Shown here: piece by piece, positions 44,955 through 56,795 of the stretch | Layout of the letters: each line of letters begins with the position of its first letter | How positions within the stretch are numbered: position 1 is the first letter of the stretch | NCBI GenBank assembly: GCA_900541835.1 | Contig: UQLL01000001.1 | Coordinates: 62,001-126,000 of the forward strand | Length of the DNA stretch: 64,000 bases | Direction of reading: 5' to 3' | Source of the DNA: an uncultured Porphyromonadaceae bacterium | Lineage (GTDB): Bacteria; Bacteroidota; Bacteroidia; Bacteroidales; Muribaculaceae | Position numbers and translations under genes: made by a program | Notes under the pieces: model-generated | What the model was told of the DNA's origin: nothing | The model's database searches: none | What the model saw: only the letters and a program-made list of their open reading frames with translations

Positions 44955-47543
44955 TCAGTTCTTGAAAACGAGCCTGTCGCCGTCGCGATCGATGGTGATG
45001 GGATGCTCGCGGTCGACCTGACCGGCCAGGATGTCCTTCGACAGCTGGTTGAGCACCAGGCGCTGGATGGTGCGCTTCACAGGACGAGCGCCGAACTCGG
45101 GATCGTAGCCGTCGTCGGCAAGCAGCTCCTCGGCAGCCTTGGTGATGTTGAGCGTCACGCCGTTGCCGGCAAGTATCTTCCTTACGCTGTTGACCTGGAT
45201 GTCGACAATCTTCTGGATGTCGCGGCGGTTCAGCGGCTCGAACATCACTATCTCGTCGATACGGTTCAGGAACTCGGGGCGTATATTCTGCTTGAGCATC
45301 TCGATGACGTCCTGCTTGGTGCGCTCGATGGTCTCCTGGCGGTTCTCGTCGGTCATATTGGCGAAGTTCTCGCGGATGAGCGGCGAGCCCATGTTGGAGG
45401 TCATGATTATGATGGTGTTCTTGAAGTTGATGAAGCGACCCTTGTTGTCAGTCAGGCGGCCGTCGTCGAGCACCTGGAGCAGGATGTTGAAGACGTCGGG
45501 GTTGGCCTTTTCTATCTCGTCGAAGAGCACCACGGAGTAGGGCTTGCGGCGCACGGCCTCGGTGAGCTGTCCGCCCTCCTCGTAGCCGACGTATCCCGGA
45601 GGAGCTCCGACAAGGCGACTCACGGAGTGCTTCTCCATGTACTCGCTCATGTCGATGCGTGTCATCATGTCCTCGTCGTCGAAGAGGTATTCGGCCAGGG
45701 CCTTGGCAAGCTCGGTCTTGCCGACGCCAGTGGTGCCGAGAAATATGAACGAACCGATGGGGCGCCGAGGGTCGTTGAGACCGGCGCGGGAGCGGCGCAC
45801 GGCATCGCTCACGGCCTTGATGGCGTCGTCCTGGCCCACGACGCGGCGGTGGAGTTCCTCCTCCAGGTGGAGCAGCTTCTCCTTCTCGCTCTGGGCCATT
45901 TTCTTGACCGGGATGCCGGTCCAGTGAGAGACAATCTCGGCGATGTCTTCGGCGTCGACTTCCTCCTTGATCATGGCGCCGTCGCCCTGAAGCTCGTGCA
46001 GACGTTTCTGGATTTCCTGGCTCTCGTCCTCCTTCTGCTTGATGAGGGAGTAGCGGATTTCGGCCACACGTGCGTAGTTGCCTTCGCTCTGGGCCTTCTG
46101 GGCCTCGAAGTTCAGCTGCTCGATGTCCTGCTTGTTCTTCTGTATCTTCTCGATCTCGGTCTTCTCGGCCATCCACTTGGCGCGGAGGCTCTTCTCGGTC
46201 TCGCGCAGGTTGGAGAGCTTCTCGTCAATCTCCTTGAGCTTGTACTCGTCTCCCTCGCGCTTGATAGCCTCACGTTCGATTTCGAGCTGCATGATGGCTC
46301 GTGCGGCCTCGTCGAGTGCCTGCGGCATGGAGTCGCGCTCCAGGCGCAGCTTCGAGGCGGCCTCGTCGATAAGGTCGATGGCCTTGTCGGGCAGGAAGCG
46401 GTCGGTGATATAGCGCACCGAGAGTTGCACGGAGGCGATGATGGCCTCGTCTTTGATGCGGACGCTGTGGTGATTCTCGTAGCGCTCCTTCAGGCCGCGC
46501 AGAATGGAGATGGCGGCCATCTCGTCGGGCTCGTCGACCATGACCTTCTGAAAGCGACGTTCCAGGGCCTTGTCCTTCTCGAAGTACTTCTGGTATTCGT
46601 CGAGAGTGGTGGCGCCGATGGAGCGAAGCTCGCCGCGGGCCAGGGCCGGCTTGAGGATGTTGGCGGCGTCCATGGCGCCCTCGCCCTTTCCGGCGCCCAC
46701 CAGGGTGTGGATCTCGTCGATGAAGAGGATAATCTCGCCGTCGGAGGCGGTGACCTCCTTGACAATGGCCTTGAGGCGCTCCTCGAACTCGCCCTTATAC
46801 TTGGCACCGGCCACCAGGGCGCCCATGTCGAGACTGTAGATCTGCTTCGACTTGAGGTTCTCGGGAACGTCGCCGCGCACGATACGCATTGCCAGTCCCT
46901 CGGCGATGGCGGTCTTGCCGGTGCCCGGCTCTCCCACCAGCATGGGGTTGTTCTTGGTGCGGCGCGAAAGAATCTGCAAGATGCGGCGTATCTCCTCGTC
47001 GCGGCCGATTACCGGGTCGAGCTTGCCGTTGCGGGCGCGGTCGTTGAGGTTGATGGCGTACTTGCTGAGAGCCTGGTATGACTCCTCGGCGCTCTGGCCC
47101 GTAACCTTCTGGCCCTTGCGGAGCTCGGCGATGGCGGCCTTGAGGCCCGACTCGGTCAGGCCGGCGTCCTTGAGCAGCTGGTTGGCGCGGGACTTGCTCA
47201 TCAGTATGCCCATGAGCATGGCCTCCACCGAGACGTATTCGTCGCCGAGCGACTTGGAGAAGTCGATGGCTCTCTGCAGGGCGTCGTTGCTTTCGCGTGA
47301 GAGCATTACCTCGCCACCCGAGACTTTAGGCAGCATGGAGATTTCCTTGTCGATGGCCTGCTTCAGGATCGGCTGTCCGGCGCCGAGTTTCTGGAATATG
47401 AAGTTGCAGATGGTCTCGTTCTCCTGCAGCAACGCCTTGAGGATATGCAGCGGCTCGATCTGCTGCTGGCCGGAGGCTTTCGTCAGCTCTATGGCCTTCT
47501 GTATGGCCTCCTGGCTCTTGATGGTGAAATTATTGAAGTTCAT
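44955..47543 (-). CDS. clpB: ClpB disaggregase (Hsp100)
   Basis: 862 residues, full length. It extracts proteins from aggregates together with DnaK. The N domain repeats ([26 protein letters not shown]) come first; the first AAA domain has [15 protein letters not shown] and [13 protein letters not shown] long coiled-coil middle domain follows (about 400-540, [23 protein letters not shown]). The second AAA domain has [55 protein letters not shown] and [12 protein letters not shown]. It is divergent from htpG, and the 191-base gap should hold both promoters. Confidence 0.97.
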   Translation of the reverse strand: MNFNNFTIKSQEAIQKAIELTKASGQQQIEPLHILKALLQENETICNFIFQKLGAGQPILKQAIDKEISMLPKVSGGEVMLSRESNDALQRAIDFSKSLGDEYVSVEAMLMGILMSKSRANQLLKDAGLTESGLKAAIAELRKGQKVTGQSAEESYQALSKYAINLNDRARNGKLDPVIGRDEEIRRILQILSRRTKNNPMLVGEPGTGKTAIAEGLAMRIVRGDVPENLKSKQIYSLDMGALVAGAKYKGEFEERLKAIVKEVTASDGEIILFIDEIHTLVGAGKGEGAMDAANILKPALARGELRSIGATTLDEYQKYFEKDKALERRFQKVMVDEPDEMAAISILRGLKERYENHHSVRIKDEAIIASVQLSVRYITDRFLPDKAIDLIDEAASKLRLERDSMPQALDEAARAIMQLEIEREAIKREGDEYKLKEIDEKLSNLRETEKSLRAKWMAEKTEIEKIQKNKQDIEQLNFEAQKAQSEGNYARVAEIRYSLIKQKEDESQEIQKRLHELQGDGAMIKEEVDAEDIAEIVSHWTGIPVKKMAQSEKEKLLHLEEELHRRVVGQDDAIKAVSDAVRRSRAGLNDPRRPIGSFIFLGTTGVGKTELAKALAEYLFDDEDMMTRIDMSEYMEKHSVSRLVGAPPGYVGYEEGGQLTEAVRRKPYSVVLFDEIEKANPDVFNILLQVLDDGRLTDNKGRFINFKNTIIIMTSNMGSPLIRENFANMTDENRQETIERTKQDVIEMLKQNIRPEFLNRIDEIVMFEPLNRRDIQKIVDIQVNSVRKILAGNGVTLNITKAAEELLADDGYDPEFGARPVKRTIQRLVLNQLSKDILAGQVDREHPITIDRDGDRLVFKN

Positions 47544-47620
47544 CCTCGTAGTCGTGTTTTTTAGTATTATGCAATTTTAACAAATACCGCGCCCGTTTGG
47601 TTGACACCCATAAGCCATAA

Positions 47621-47640
47621 AGACGTACCCTGGCGCGTCA
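47621..47640. repeat. Decayed family-1 palindrome
   Basis: AGACGTACCCTGGCGCGTCA in the clpB/htpG divergent region; the centre is kept and the ends are mutated. Confidence 0.5.
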
Positions 47641-47682
47641 GGGAGAAAAGAAACAGGCACGGTTTTTGCCATATATCAACTA

Positions 47683-47701
47683 AACGCCGCCATGCGGCGT
47701 T
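47683..47701 (+). promoter_or_regulatory. Hairpin in the htpG leader region
   Basis: AACGCCGC-CAT-GCGGCGTT, a perfect 8-bp stem with a 3-base loop, 33 bases before the htpG ATG. It is likely transcribed if the promoter is the A/T-rich stretch near 47670; that is uncertain, and the role is unknown. Confidence 0.4.
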
Positions 47702-47734
47702 GAACTAAGGAAACCAACACATATTACATATACC

Positions 47735-49762
47735 ATGGCACAAGGAAAAATCGGTGTTACCACCGAGAACATCTTCCCGGTAATCAAGAAATTCCTATAC
47801 TCGGACCACGAGATATTCCTGCGCGAGCTTGTCAGCAACGCCGTCGACGCCTGTCAGAAACTGCGCACCCTGGCAGGGTTCGGCGACTTCAAGGGTGAGC
47901 TGGGCGATCTGCAGGTACACGTCAAAATTGACAAGGAGGCAGGCACTCTGACCGTCAGCGACAACGGCATCGGACTCGACACCGAGGAAGTTGACCGCTA
48001 CATCAACCAGATAGCCTTCTCCGGCGCCGAGGACTTCCTCAAGAAGTACCGCGACACGGCCAACAGCATCATCGGCCACTTCGGCCTCGGCTTCTACTCT
48101 GCCTTCATGGTCGCAAAGAAGGTCACCATCCGCTCCCTCAGCTACAAGGAGGGCGCCAAAGGCGTCTGCTGGACCTGCGACGGCTCCCCCGAATACTCCA
48201 TGACCGAGTGCGACAAAGCCACGCGCGGCACCGACATCATCCTCGAAATCGACGACGACGACAAGGAGTTCCTGGAGCAGGCACGCATCGACGCCCTGCT
48301 GAAAAAGTACTGCCGCTTCCTGCCCATTCCCGTGATGACGGCCAAGCCCGGCGACGACAAGGCGGAGTACACCGTCAACGCCACCGAGCCGCTGTGGACA
48401 CGCAAGCCCGCCGAGCTCACCGACGAAGACTACATGCGCTTCTACCGCGAGCTCATGCCCGGAATGCCCGACCCGGAGTTCTACATCCACCTTAACGTCG
48501 ACTATCCCTTCACGCTCACCGGCGTACTCTATTTCCCGCACGTCAGCAGCAACATCGACCTGCAGCGCAACCGCATACAGCTCTATTGCAACTCCGTCTA
48601 TGTCACCGACCAGGTCGAGGGCGTGGTGCCCGAGTTCATGACCCTCATGCAGGGCGTCATCGACTCGCCAGACATCCCGCTGAACGTCAGCCGCTCCTAC
48701 CTCCAGGCCGACACGGCCGTCAAGAAGATTTCTGCCTACATCTCCAAGAAGGTGGCCGAGAAGCTCCAGAAGATGCTGCTTGACGACCGCAAGGGCTTCG
48801 AGAATCGCTGGCCCGCCATCCAAGTCTTCATCGACTACGGCATGCTCACCGACGCCAAATTCTGCGACGCCGCCATGAAGTTCTACCTCCTGCGCGACAC
48901 CGAAGGACAGTATTTCACGCTCGACGAATACCGGGTCCTGACCTCAGGCGAGCAGACCGACAACACTGACACCCTGGTCTGGCTCTACGCCACCAATCCC
49001 AAGACTCAGTACGGCTACATCTCCGATGCCCGCGCCAAGGGCTACTCCGTGCTCCTGATGGATGACCAGCTCACCGGCCACATCATCTCCCTGCTCGAAA
49101 ACAAGCTCGACAAGACCCGACTGGTACGCGTGGACAGCGACAGCGTCGACAACCTCATCGTCAAGACCGACACCAGGAAAGCCGACCTGACGCCCATGCA
49201 GGCCGACGTGCTCAGCACCATCTTCCGATCCCGGCTGCCCAAGCTCGAGAAGACCGAGTTCATAGTCACCTTCTCCGCCCTGGGCGAGAAGGACGCACCG
49301 GCCGTGGTCACCCAGAACGAGTTCATGCGGCGCATGAAGGAGATGAGCGCCATGCAGCCGGGCCTGGCAGGCTTCTACGGCGAAATGCCAAGCACATACA
49401 CCCTGCAAGTCAACACCCTCAACCCGGCGGTGAAACGCATCACCGACCTGGCATCCTCCAGCCTTGACGAGCGCATCGCACCCATCCGTGCCCAGATCGA
49501 CTTGCTCAACAAGGAGATTGAGGAGGAACAGAAGAAGCAAAAGGAGAACGGCGACAAGAAAGCCGATGACGTGGTCGACGAGGAGCGCGAGAAGAAGATC
49601 GCCGAGCTGCGCGGCCGGCAGGACGACCTCGTGAGCAAGTACGCCCAGGAACAACCTGCAGTGCGCATGATCATCGACCTGGCGCTGCTCCGCGCCGGAA
49701 TGCTCAGCGGCGAAGAGCTCGACGGATTCATCCGCGGCTGCTACGCCGAACTCGAAAAATGA
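47735..49762 (+). CDS. htpG: Chaperone HtpG (Hsp90)
   Basis: 675 residues, full length. It is a cytosolic ATP-dependent chaperone. The GHKL ATP site shows FLRELVSNAVDAC, TVSDNGIGLD and IIGHFGLGFYSAFMVA. The middle domain has GVLYFPH and VSRSYLQAD; the C-terminal dimerisation region is preceded by a charged helix (KEIEEEQKKQKENGDKKADD) that is longer than in E. coli. It is paired with clpB as a heat-shock gene cluster. A strong terminator follows. Confidence 0.97.
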   Translation: MAQGKIGVTTENIFPVIKKFLYSDHEIFLRELVSNAVDACQKLRTLAGFGDFKGELGDLQVHVKIDKEAGTLTVSDNGIGLDTEEVDRYINQIAFSGAEDFLKKYRDTANSIIGHFGLGFYSAFMVAKKVTIRSLSYKEGAKGVCWTCDGSPEYSMTECDKATRGTDIILEIDDDDKEFLEQARIDALLKKYCRFLPIPVMTAKPGDDKAEYTVNATEPLWTRKPAELTDEDYMRFYRELMPGMPDPEFYIHLNVDYPFTLTGVLYFPHVSSNIDLQRNRIQLYCNSVYVTDQVEGVVPEFMTLMQGVIDSPDIPLNVSRSYLQADTAVKKISAYISKKVAEKLQKMLLDDRKGFENRWPAIQVFIDYGMLTDAKFCDAAMKFYLLRDTEGQYFTLDEYRVLTSGEQTDNTDTLVWLYATNPKTQYGYISDARAKGYSVLLMDDQLTGHIISLLENKLDKTRLVRVDSDSVDNLIVKTDTRKADLTPMQADVLSTIFRSRLPKLEKTEFIVTFSALGEKDAPAVVTQNEFMRRMKEMSAMQPGLAGFYGEMPSTYTLQVNTLNPAVKRITDLASSSLDERIAPIRAQIDLLNKEIEEEQKKQKENGDKKADDVVDEEREKKIAELRGRQDDLVSKYAQEQPAVRMIIDLALLRAGMLSGEELDGFIRGCYAELEK

Positions 49763-49770
49763 ATTAGAAA

Positions 49771-49831
49771 CTGAAAACCAAAAAATGGGCAAAGCGCCAA
49801 TCGGCAGCTATGCCCATTTTTTGGTTTTCAG
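49771..49831. terminator. Bidirectional terminator htpG / thi operon
   Basis: A perfect 21-bp stem (49771-49791 with 49811-49831) containing A6 and T6 tracts, with a 19-base loop. It serves htpG on the plus strand and thiH on the minus strand. Confidence 0.85.
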
Positions 49832-49833
49832 TC

Positions 49834-52765
<2,932 letters not shown>

Positions 52766-52768
52766 TTT

Positions 52769-53533
52769 TCAGCTCAGGAAAGAAGTCAGTGGTGAGGTTG
52801 CCTGGGCGCTTGAGGACTGTGCTCCGAGTCCGGCCATGTATGCCATGCGTCCGGCTTCGACGGCGAGTCGGAAGGCCTTGGCCATCGCTACTGGGTCTCC
52901 GGCACTGGCGATGGCGGTGTTGACGAGCACGGCATCGGCGCCCAGCTCCATGGCCTCGGCGGCATGGGAGGGGGCGCCCAGGCCGGCGTCAACCACCACG
53001 GGCACCTGGCTCTGCTCGATGATTATCTCCAGCAGGCGGCGCGTCACCAGGCCGAGGTTGGTGCCAATGGGGGCGGCCAGGGGCATGACGGCGGCGGCGC
53101 CCACCTCCTCCAGGCGCTTGCACAGCACCGGGTCCGCCTGCACATACGGCAGCACCACAAAGCCATCCCGGGCCAGCCGCTCGGTGGCTGCGAGGGTCTC
53201 GATCGGGTCGGGCATGAGGTACTTCGGGTCGGGATGGATCTCGAGCTTGATGAAGGGGGTACGGAAGATTTCGCGGCTCATCTGGGCAGCGAGCACTGCC
53301 TCGTCGGCGGTGCGCACGCCGCTGGTGTTGGGCAGCAGCTGCACGTGCTCGCGGTTGATGTGCGTGAGCATGTCGTCGGTGGCCTCGTTGAGCAGGTTGA
53401 CTCGCTTCATGGCCACGGTGATCATTTCCGAGCCGGAGGCGATGACGGCCTCCTGCATGAGCTCGGACGAGGAGAACTTGCCCGTACCCACAAAGAGGCG
53501 CGAGCGGAACTCCCGGTTTCCTATTTTCAGCAT
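52769..53533 (-). CDS. thiG: Thiazole synthase ThiG
   Basis: 254 residues, full length. It condenses DXP, dehydroglycine and ThiS thiocarboxylate into the thiazole. [10 protein letters not shown] is at the start, the Schiff-base Lys96 is in FIKLEIHPD, and [31 protein letters not shown] is the phosphate-binding part. The end ([15 protein letters not shown]) abuts a family-2 repeat. It lies downstream of thiE with an 86-base gap. Confidence 0.96.
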   Translation of the reverse strand: MLKIGNREFRSRLFVGTGKFSSSELMQEAVIASGSEMITVAMKRVNLLNEATDDMLTHINREHVQLLPNTSGVRTADEAVLAAQMSREIFRTPFIKLEIHPDPKYLMPDPIETLAATERLARDGFVVLPYVQADPVLCKRLEEVGAAAVMPLAAPIGTNLGLVTRRLLEIIIEQSQVPVVVDAGLGAPSHAAEAMELGADAVLVNTAIASAGDPVAMAKAFRLAVEAGRMAYMAGLGAQSSSAQATSPLTSFLS

Positions 53534-53552
53534 GATGTTTAGGTTGGTTTCT

Positions 53553-53575
53553 TAGTTGATGAGAGTTGAGAGTTG
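53553..53575 (+). repeat. GAGAGTTGA tract
   Basis: TTGATGAGAGTTGAGAGTTG between thiE and thiG, again next to a family-2 repeat. Confidence 0.55.
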
Positions 53576-53591
53576 CGACCGGTCATGCGGA

Positions 53592-53630
53592 GCATTTACT
53601 CTGCAATTGCCTTCGAATTTCAGCTTGGCG
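53592..53630 (+). repeat. Family-2 repeat, decayed hairpin
   Basis: GCATTTACTCTGCAATTGCC keeps the arm; the hairpin part has diverged where it overlaps the last codons and stop of thiE. Confidence 0.55.
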
Positions 53631-54249
53631 TTCCTTCTGCAAGTGCGCTCAGGAAGGCGCGGGTGGCGCCCACCGGGTCCTCGGCACACGCTATCGCCCC
53701 TGACACGGCCAGCCCGTTGACGCCGGCCTGCATGAGTGGCCGAACATCCTCCAGGCGGATGCCGCCCACGGCCACCACGGGTATGTTTATCTCAGCCTGG
53801 CGCATCTGCGTCACAATGTCGCGGATGCCGTCCACGTCCAGCACGGGCGCCAGGCGCTTCTTCGTGGTGGTGTCATGGTAAGGGCCGACGCCGAAGTAGT
53901 CGATGTCGAGCGACGACACTGCCGTGATGTCGTCAAAGGTGTTGGCAGTGCAGCCTATCACGGCTGCCGGACCGAGCTTCATGCGGGCCTGCGAGGCGGG
54001 CATATCCTCCTTGCCCAGGTGCACGCCGCCCACGTCGAGCTTCTTGGCCAGCTCCACGCGGTCGTTGAGGATGAGGAAAGCATCCTTTTCGAGGCAGAAG
54101 GGCTTTATCTCCTCCACTACGGCGGCGATTTCCTCGTCAGTGGCATCTTTCATACGCACCTGGACCCAACGGCAGCCCCCTTCGAGCACGGCCTTCACCT
54201 GCTCCACCACGGGCAGGCTGACATCGGTATTGGTGATGTATTGCAACAT
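53620..54249 (-). CDS. thiE: Thiamine phosphate synthase ThiE
   Basis: 209 residues. It joins HMP-PP and thiazole phosphate. CRWVQVRMKDATDEE and LNDRVELAKKLDVGGVHLGKEDMP carry the pyrophosphate and metal-binding residues. IGCTANTFDDI, DYFGVGPYHDTTTKK and VVAVGGI complete the TIM barrel. The thiE2 gene ends four bases upstream. It is the more canonical of the two ThiE-like proteins. Confidence 0.96.
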   Translation of the reverse strand: MLQYITNTDVSLPVVEQVKAVLEGGCRWVQVRMKDATDEEIAAVVEEIKPFCLEKDAFLILNDRVELAKKLDVGGVHLGKEDMPASQARMKLGPAAVIGCTANTFDDITAVSSLDIDYFGVGPYHDTTTKKRLAPVLDVDGIRDIVTQMRQAEINIPVVAVGGIRLEDVRPLMQAGVNGLAVSGAIACAEDPVGATRAFLSALAEGTPS

Positions 54250-54253
54250 GGTC

Positions 54254-54778
54254 TTATCTGTATAGTGCTCCGAGCATTGCGGCTCCGGCGAATCCGGCCT
54301 CGCGCAACAGGGGCAGTTTATCGAAATCCACGCCGCCGAGAGCTACGACGGGCGGAAGGTTTTTTGCTTCTCTATACTCCTCGATCATATCCTCGGCAGC
54401 CTGGTAGCCGGGCTTGGATATGGAGGGAAAGATGGGAGATAGGGTCACATAGTCGCATTCGGCATGGGCGCGGGCCTCGGCTATGGTGTGACAGGAATGG
54501 GAGCGGCAGGCCACGCCTTCGGGTGCGCGGGGATAGCGGGCGTTGGTCTGGAAACCGATGCCGTATTTCACTGCCAGTGCGGGTTGGTCATGCAGGGTGA
54601 TGCGCGGCAGGAGATAAGGGGCGACGTGGCGGAGAATCTCCTCCACGGCCTCGGCGCTCCAGCCCGGCTTGCGCAGGTGCACACGGTCGAAGCCGCCGGC
54701 AAGCCAGCTCTCGATGCGGCGCCACTCATGCGGTTCAGCCCCTGCACGGGTGAAGGCTATGAGCCGGAAGTCACCCAC
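54254..54778 (-). CDS. Second ThiE/TenI-like protein
   Basis: 174 residues from GTG 54778, overlapping the end of thiS by eight bases. It is shorter than ThiE and lacks the clear QVR.K metal motif: HLRKPGWS stands in its place. It keeps LHDQPALAVKYGIGFQTN, YVTLSPIFPSISKPGY and PPVVALGGVDFDKLPLL. That pattern fits TenI-type proteins, which in Bacillus aromatise the thiazole tautomer, or a variant thiamine phosphate synthase. Position between thiS and thiE supports a thiamine role. Confidence 0.85.
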   Translation of the reverse strand: MGDFRLIAFTRAGAEPHEWRRIESWLAGGFDRVHLRKPGWSAEAVEEILRHVAPYLLPRITLHDQPALAVKYGIGFQTNARYPRAPEGVACRSHSCHTIAEARAHAECDYVTLSPIFPSISKPGYQAAEDMIEEYREAKNLPPVVALGGVDFDKLPLLREAGFAGAAMLGALYR

Positions 54779-54974
54779 CGTAGGCGGCGCTTATGATGGT
54801 GAGGCGGTCGCCATCCTTGACTTCCGTTTCGGGCCAGGCGCAGTGAGTTGCCAGGCGTCCGTTGACGGCCACGGCAGTGCCGTTGGCACCTATGTTGAGC
54901 AGTTCGACGAGTTCGGCCACGGTGAGCGTTTCGGCGTCGAACGTGCGGGGTTTATCGTTGATGAAGAGTATCAT
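54771..54974 (-). CDS. thiS: Sulphur carrier protein ThiS
   Basis: 67 residues, ubiquitin-like. It ends in GG (SAAYGG), the site that is adenylated and turned into a thiocarboxylate. VAELVELLNIGANGTAVAVNG and GDRLTIISAAYGG match the family. Adenylation needs ThiF or MoeB, neither of which is encoded in this operon. It lies 11 bases after thiD. Confidence 0.95.
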   Translation of the reverse strand: MILFINDKPRTFDAETLTVAELVELLNIGANGTAVAVNGRLATHCAWPETEVKDGDRLTIISAAYGG

Positions 54975-54985
54975 GGCATATATGT

Positions 54986-55819
54986 TCAGTGAATGTGAGC
55001 GAAATGGTCTACGGGTCCTGCACCGCCCAGGTATCGGACGTCGCAGGCGGAACGGATGGCCTCCTGGAGGTAGGTGTGGGCCTTGAGCACGGCCTCCTGC
55101 AGCTCATAGCCGCGGGCTATGTAGCAGGCGATGGCGGTGGAGAGTGTGCAACCGGTGCCACGCAGGTTGCAGGTCTGTACCTTCCGGCTGGTGAAGGACT
55201 TCACTTTGCCGGAGTCGGCCTGGAAGAGGATGTCGGTGCAGGTATCGGAGTCGGTGTGCCCCCCCTTGACGAGGATGGCACAAGCCTCCGTGCTGGTGGC
55301 CAGTTCCCTGGCAGCCTTGCGTATCTCCCCTGGCGAAGAGGCCGTGCGGCCGCTCAGGCGCGAGAACTCGGGAATGTTTGGGGTGACGAGGGTGGTCTGG
55401 CGCAGGTGTCGGCGTATGGCGTCACACCAGGCCTCGGATCCTCCGCGCATGAGCGGGCCGGAGGTGGCGCACATCACGGGGTCGAGGATGATGTTCGCGG
55501 CGTCGAGTTCGCCCAGGGTGCTGAAGACGGCCTCCACGCTCGCTTCTGACGGTAACAGTCCGACCTTGACGGCCGCTGGCCGGTGCTGGGCGAAGGCGCA
55601 GCGTATCTGGTCGCGCAGCAGCTCGGGAGGCACTTCCATGCCTCCCTTCACGCCCTGCGAGTTCTGGGCCGTCACGGCGGTCACGGCACATACGGCGAAG
55701 ACACGCAGCGACCCGCACACGCGCAGGTCGGCCTGCATACCGGAACAGCCCCCGCTGTCGGTGGCAGAGACTATAAGCGCCGTGCTCGGTGATGTATGGT
55801 CTGTATGGCTGCTTTCCAT
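54986..55819 (-). CDS. thiD: Hydroxymethylpyrimidine (phosphate) kinase ThiD
   Basis: 277 residues. It phosphorylates HMP and HMP-P. ALIVSATDSGGCSGMQADLR is the substrate loop, VCAVTAVTAQNSQGV and DPVMCATSGPLM follow, and LRGTGCTLSTAIA is the anion hole (usually HGTGC; Arg here). First gene of the thiamine operon, 100 bases after the TPP riboswitch aptamer. A purine-rich stretch, AAAAGAAAGG, precedes the ATG. Confidence 0.93.
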   Translation of the reverse strand: MESSHTDHTSPSTALIVSATDSGGCSGMQADLRVCGSLRVFAVCAVTAVTAQNSQGVKGGMEVPPELLRDQIRCAFAQHRPAAVKVGLLPSEASVEAVFSTLGELDAANIILDPVMCATSGPLMRGGSEAWCDAIRRHLRQTTLVTPNIPEFSRLSGRTASSPGEIRKAARELATSTEACAILVKGGHTDSDTCTDILFQADSGKVKSFTSRKVQTCNLRGTGCTLSTAIACYIARGYELQEAVLKAHTYLQEAIRSACDVRYLGGAGPVDHFAHIH

Positions 55820-55861
55820 AACCTTTCTTTTGCGGCTCCTTAGCTTATGTTGCCAAAATCA

Positions 55862-55882
55862 GCTGACTTCGGCAAAGTCAGC
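55862..55882 (-). terminator. Hairpin downstream of the TPP aptamer
   Basis: GCTGACTT-TGCCG-AAGTCAGC on the minus strand, an 8-bp perfect stem followed by TGATTTTGG, between aptamer and thiD. It is a candidate attenuator, though the T run is interrupted. Confidence 0.55.
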
Positions 55883-55918
55883 GATGCGGGAAATACTTTC
55901 GTGGGAAAGGCTATGTGT

Positions 55919-55996
55919 CTGGCTCCCTGCGTCGGCATTGTCCGCATCAGGTGGTAAGGGTCTGTTCTCAGCCAGCCGCCAGGGTCGGCACCCCTG
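55919..55996 (-). promoter_or_regulatory. TPP riboswitch (THI element)
   Basis: On the minus strand AGGGGTGCC, then GGCTGAGAA, then ACCCTTACCACCTGATGCGG, then ACAATGCCGACGCAGGGA. These are the conserved THI-box pieces in the right order: the CUGAGA T-loop-like element and the ACCUGAU / GACAAUGCCG J-region with a final GGGA. It lies between a promoter box and thiD and should shut the operon down when thiamine pyrophosphate is plentiful. Confidence 0.92.
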
Positions 55997-56009
55997 CCAT
56001 TTCTGGCTG

Positions 56010-56017
56010 CAAAGTTA
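56010..56017 (-). promoter_or_regulatory. Promoter core of the thi operon
   Basis: TAACTTTG, with TTG 20 bases upstream, ending 13 bases before the riboswitch, so the aptamer is at the very start of the mRNA. Confidence 0.7.
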
Positions 56018-56055
56018 CAACTTTTCCGCCACATACGCAACTTCTTTCATTTTGC

Positions 56056-56076
56056 GGACGCAGGGTCTGTGCGTCC
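56056..56076. repeat. Family-1 palindrome
   Basis: GGACGCAGGGTCTGTGCGTCC followed by TTATG, between the thi promoter and the adenylation-like gene. Confidence 0.6.
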
Positions 56077-56107
56077 TTATGTTCCTCAATTCTTAGTCTA
56101 TACACTC

Positions 56108-56638
56108 TCAACTTTTGCTGTCTTTGTTGCGGACTATGACCTGGCCCCCGTTGACGAGCACGGCAATCACACTGTCGATGAAGTCCTGGTTGCGCAGCTG
56201 CCGGCGATGTTCGAACTCGATTTCGAGCCGCATGAATATGGCGTTGGCCATCCCCTTCATCATGGCGTGTAGCATTGGGCGGCGCGGGGCTTTCCCCCAT
56301 ATGCGCACGATTTCATCGTTAACGACAAGCTTGATTGTGGAAGTCCGATCGTTGCTGACGGGGCGGCACCCTTTCTGCAAGGCGGCCACTACTGCCACCA
56401 CGGGCGCTATGCCCGGCTCCATATCTATCACTAATGGATGCTCCTCGAACGGGATGCTCCTGGCCAGTTCCGAGGCCTCCTCCACCAGCTCGGCATACGT
56501 GACCTCCTCGGACGGTCTGGCCTGCCTCACGGCTACGGCATTCGGCTCGCGACCGGCCATGCCTATAATCACTTCGTACAACTTGCGGGCCGGTATATCG
56601 CCCACTCTGCGGCTCTCTTCTTTAAGATTAGGTTTCAT
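56108..56638 (-). CDS. Unknown protein resembling the N-terminal part of an adenylation domain
   Basis: 176 residues. EPNAVAVRQARPSEEVTYAELVEEASELARSI and VVAVVAALQKGCRPV look like the first two core motifs (A1 and A2) of NRPS/acyl-CoA-ligase AMP-binding domains. The P-loop, the rest of the domain and the carrier site are absent. The remaining 90 residues (about 95-176) are not recognised. It may be a degraded enzyme or a small protein that kept this subfold; the frame is intact with normal codon use. No operon partner: thi genes are downstream behind their own promoter and tamB is divergent. Confidence 0.55.
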   Translation of the reverse strand: MKPNLKEESRRVGDIPARKLYEVIIGMAGREPNAVAVRQARPSEEVTYAELVEEASELARSIPFEEHPLVIDMEPGIAPVVAVVAALQKGCRPVSNDRTSTIKLVVNDEIVRIWGKAPRRPMLHAMMKGMANAIFMRLEIEFEHRRQLRNQDFIDSVIAVLVNGGQVIVRNKDSKS

Positions 56639-56778
56639 CTCTTTCTTGCCTGTATAAGCAGACGGAACGGGAAAAGTGTTGCCGGTTGCCCGGCTTCATC
56701 TGTATAACGCCCCTGCGTGCATAAGGTTTTGGCAGAATTGCCCGCATCACCGGTAAATAGGGTATGAAAAATTTTTCG

Positions 56779-56786
56779 TAACTTTG
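56779..56786 (+). promoter_or_regulatory. Promoter core of tamB, short or no leader
   Basis: TAACTTTG followed by nine bases (CAGGTCGTA) and the ATG at 56796. Confidence 0.65.
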
Positions 56787-56795
56787 CAGGTCGTA

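Noticed and set aside
45003..47081. A 692-codon open frame on the plus strand
   Set aside because: It lies antisense to clpB; the residues are Leu/Val/Gly-rich without motifs. GC-rich third positions in clpB leave the opposite strand free of stops.
56108..56638. Part of a non-ribosomal peptide synthetase cluster
   Set aside because: Only two N-terminal core motifs, and no carrier, condensation or thioesterase domain nearby.
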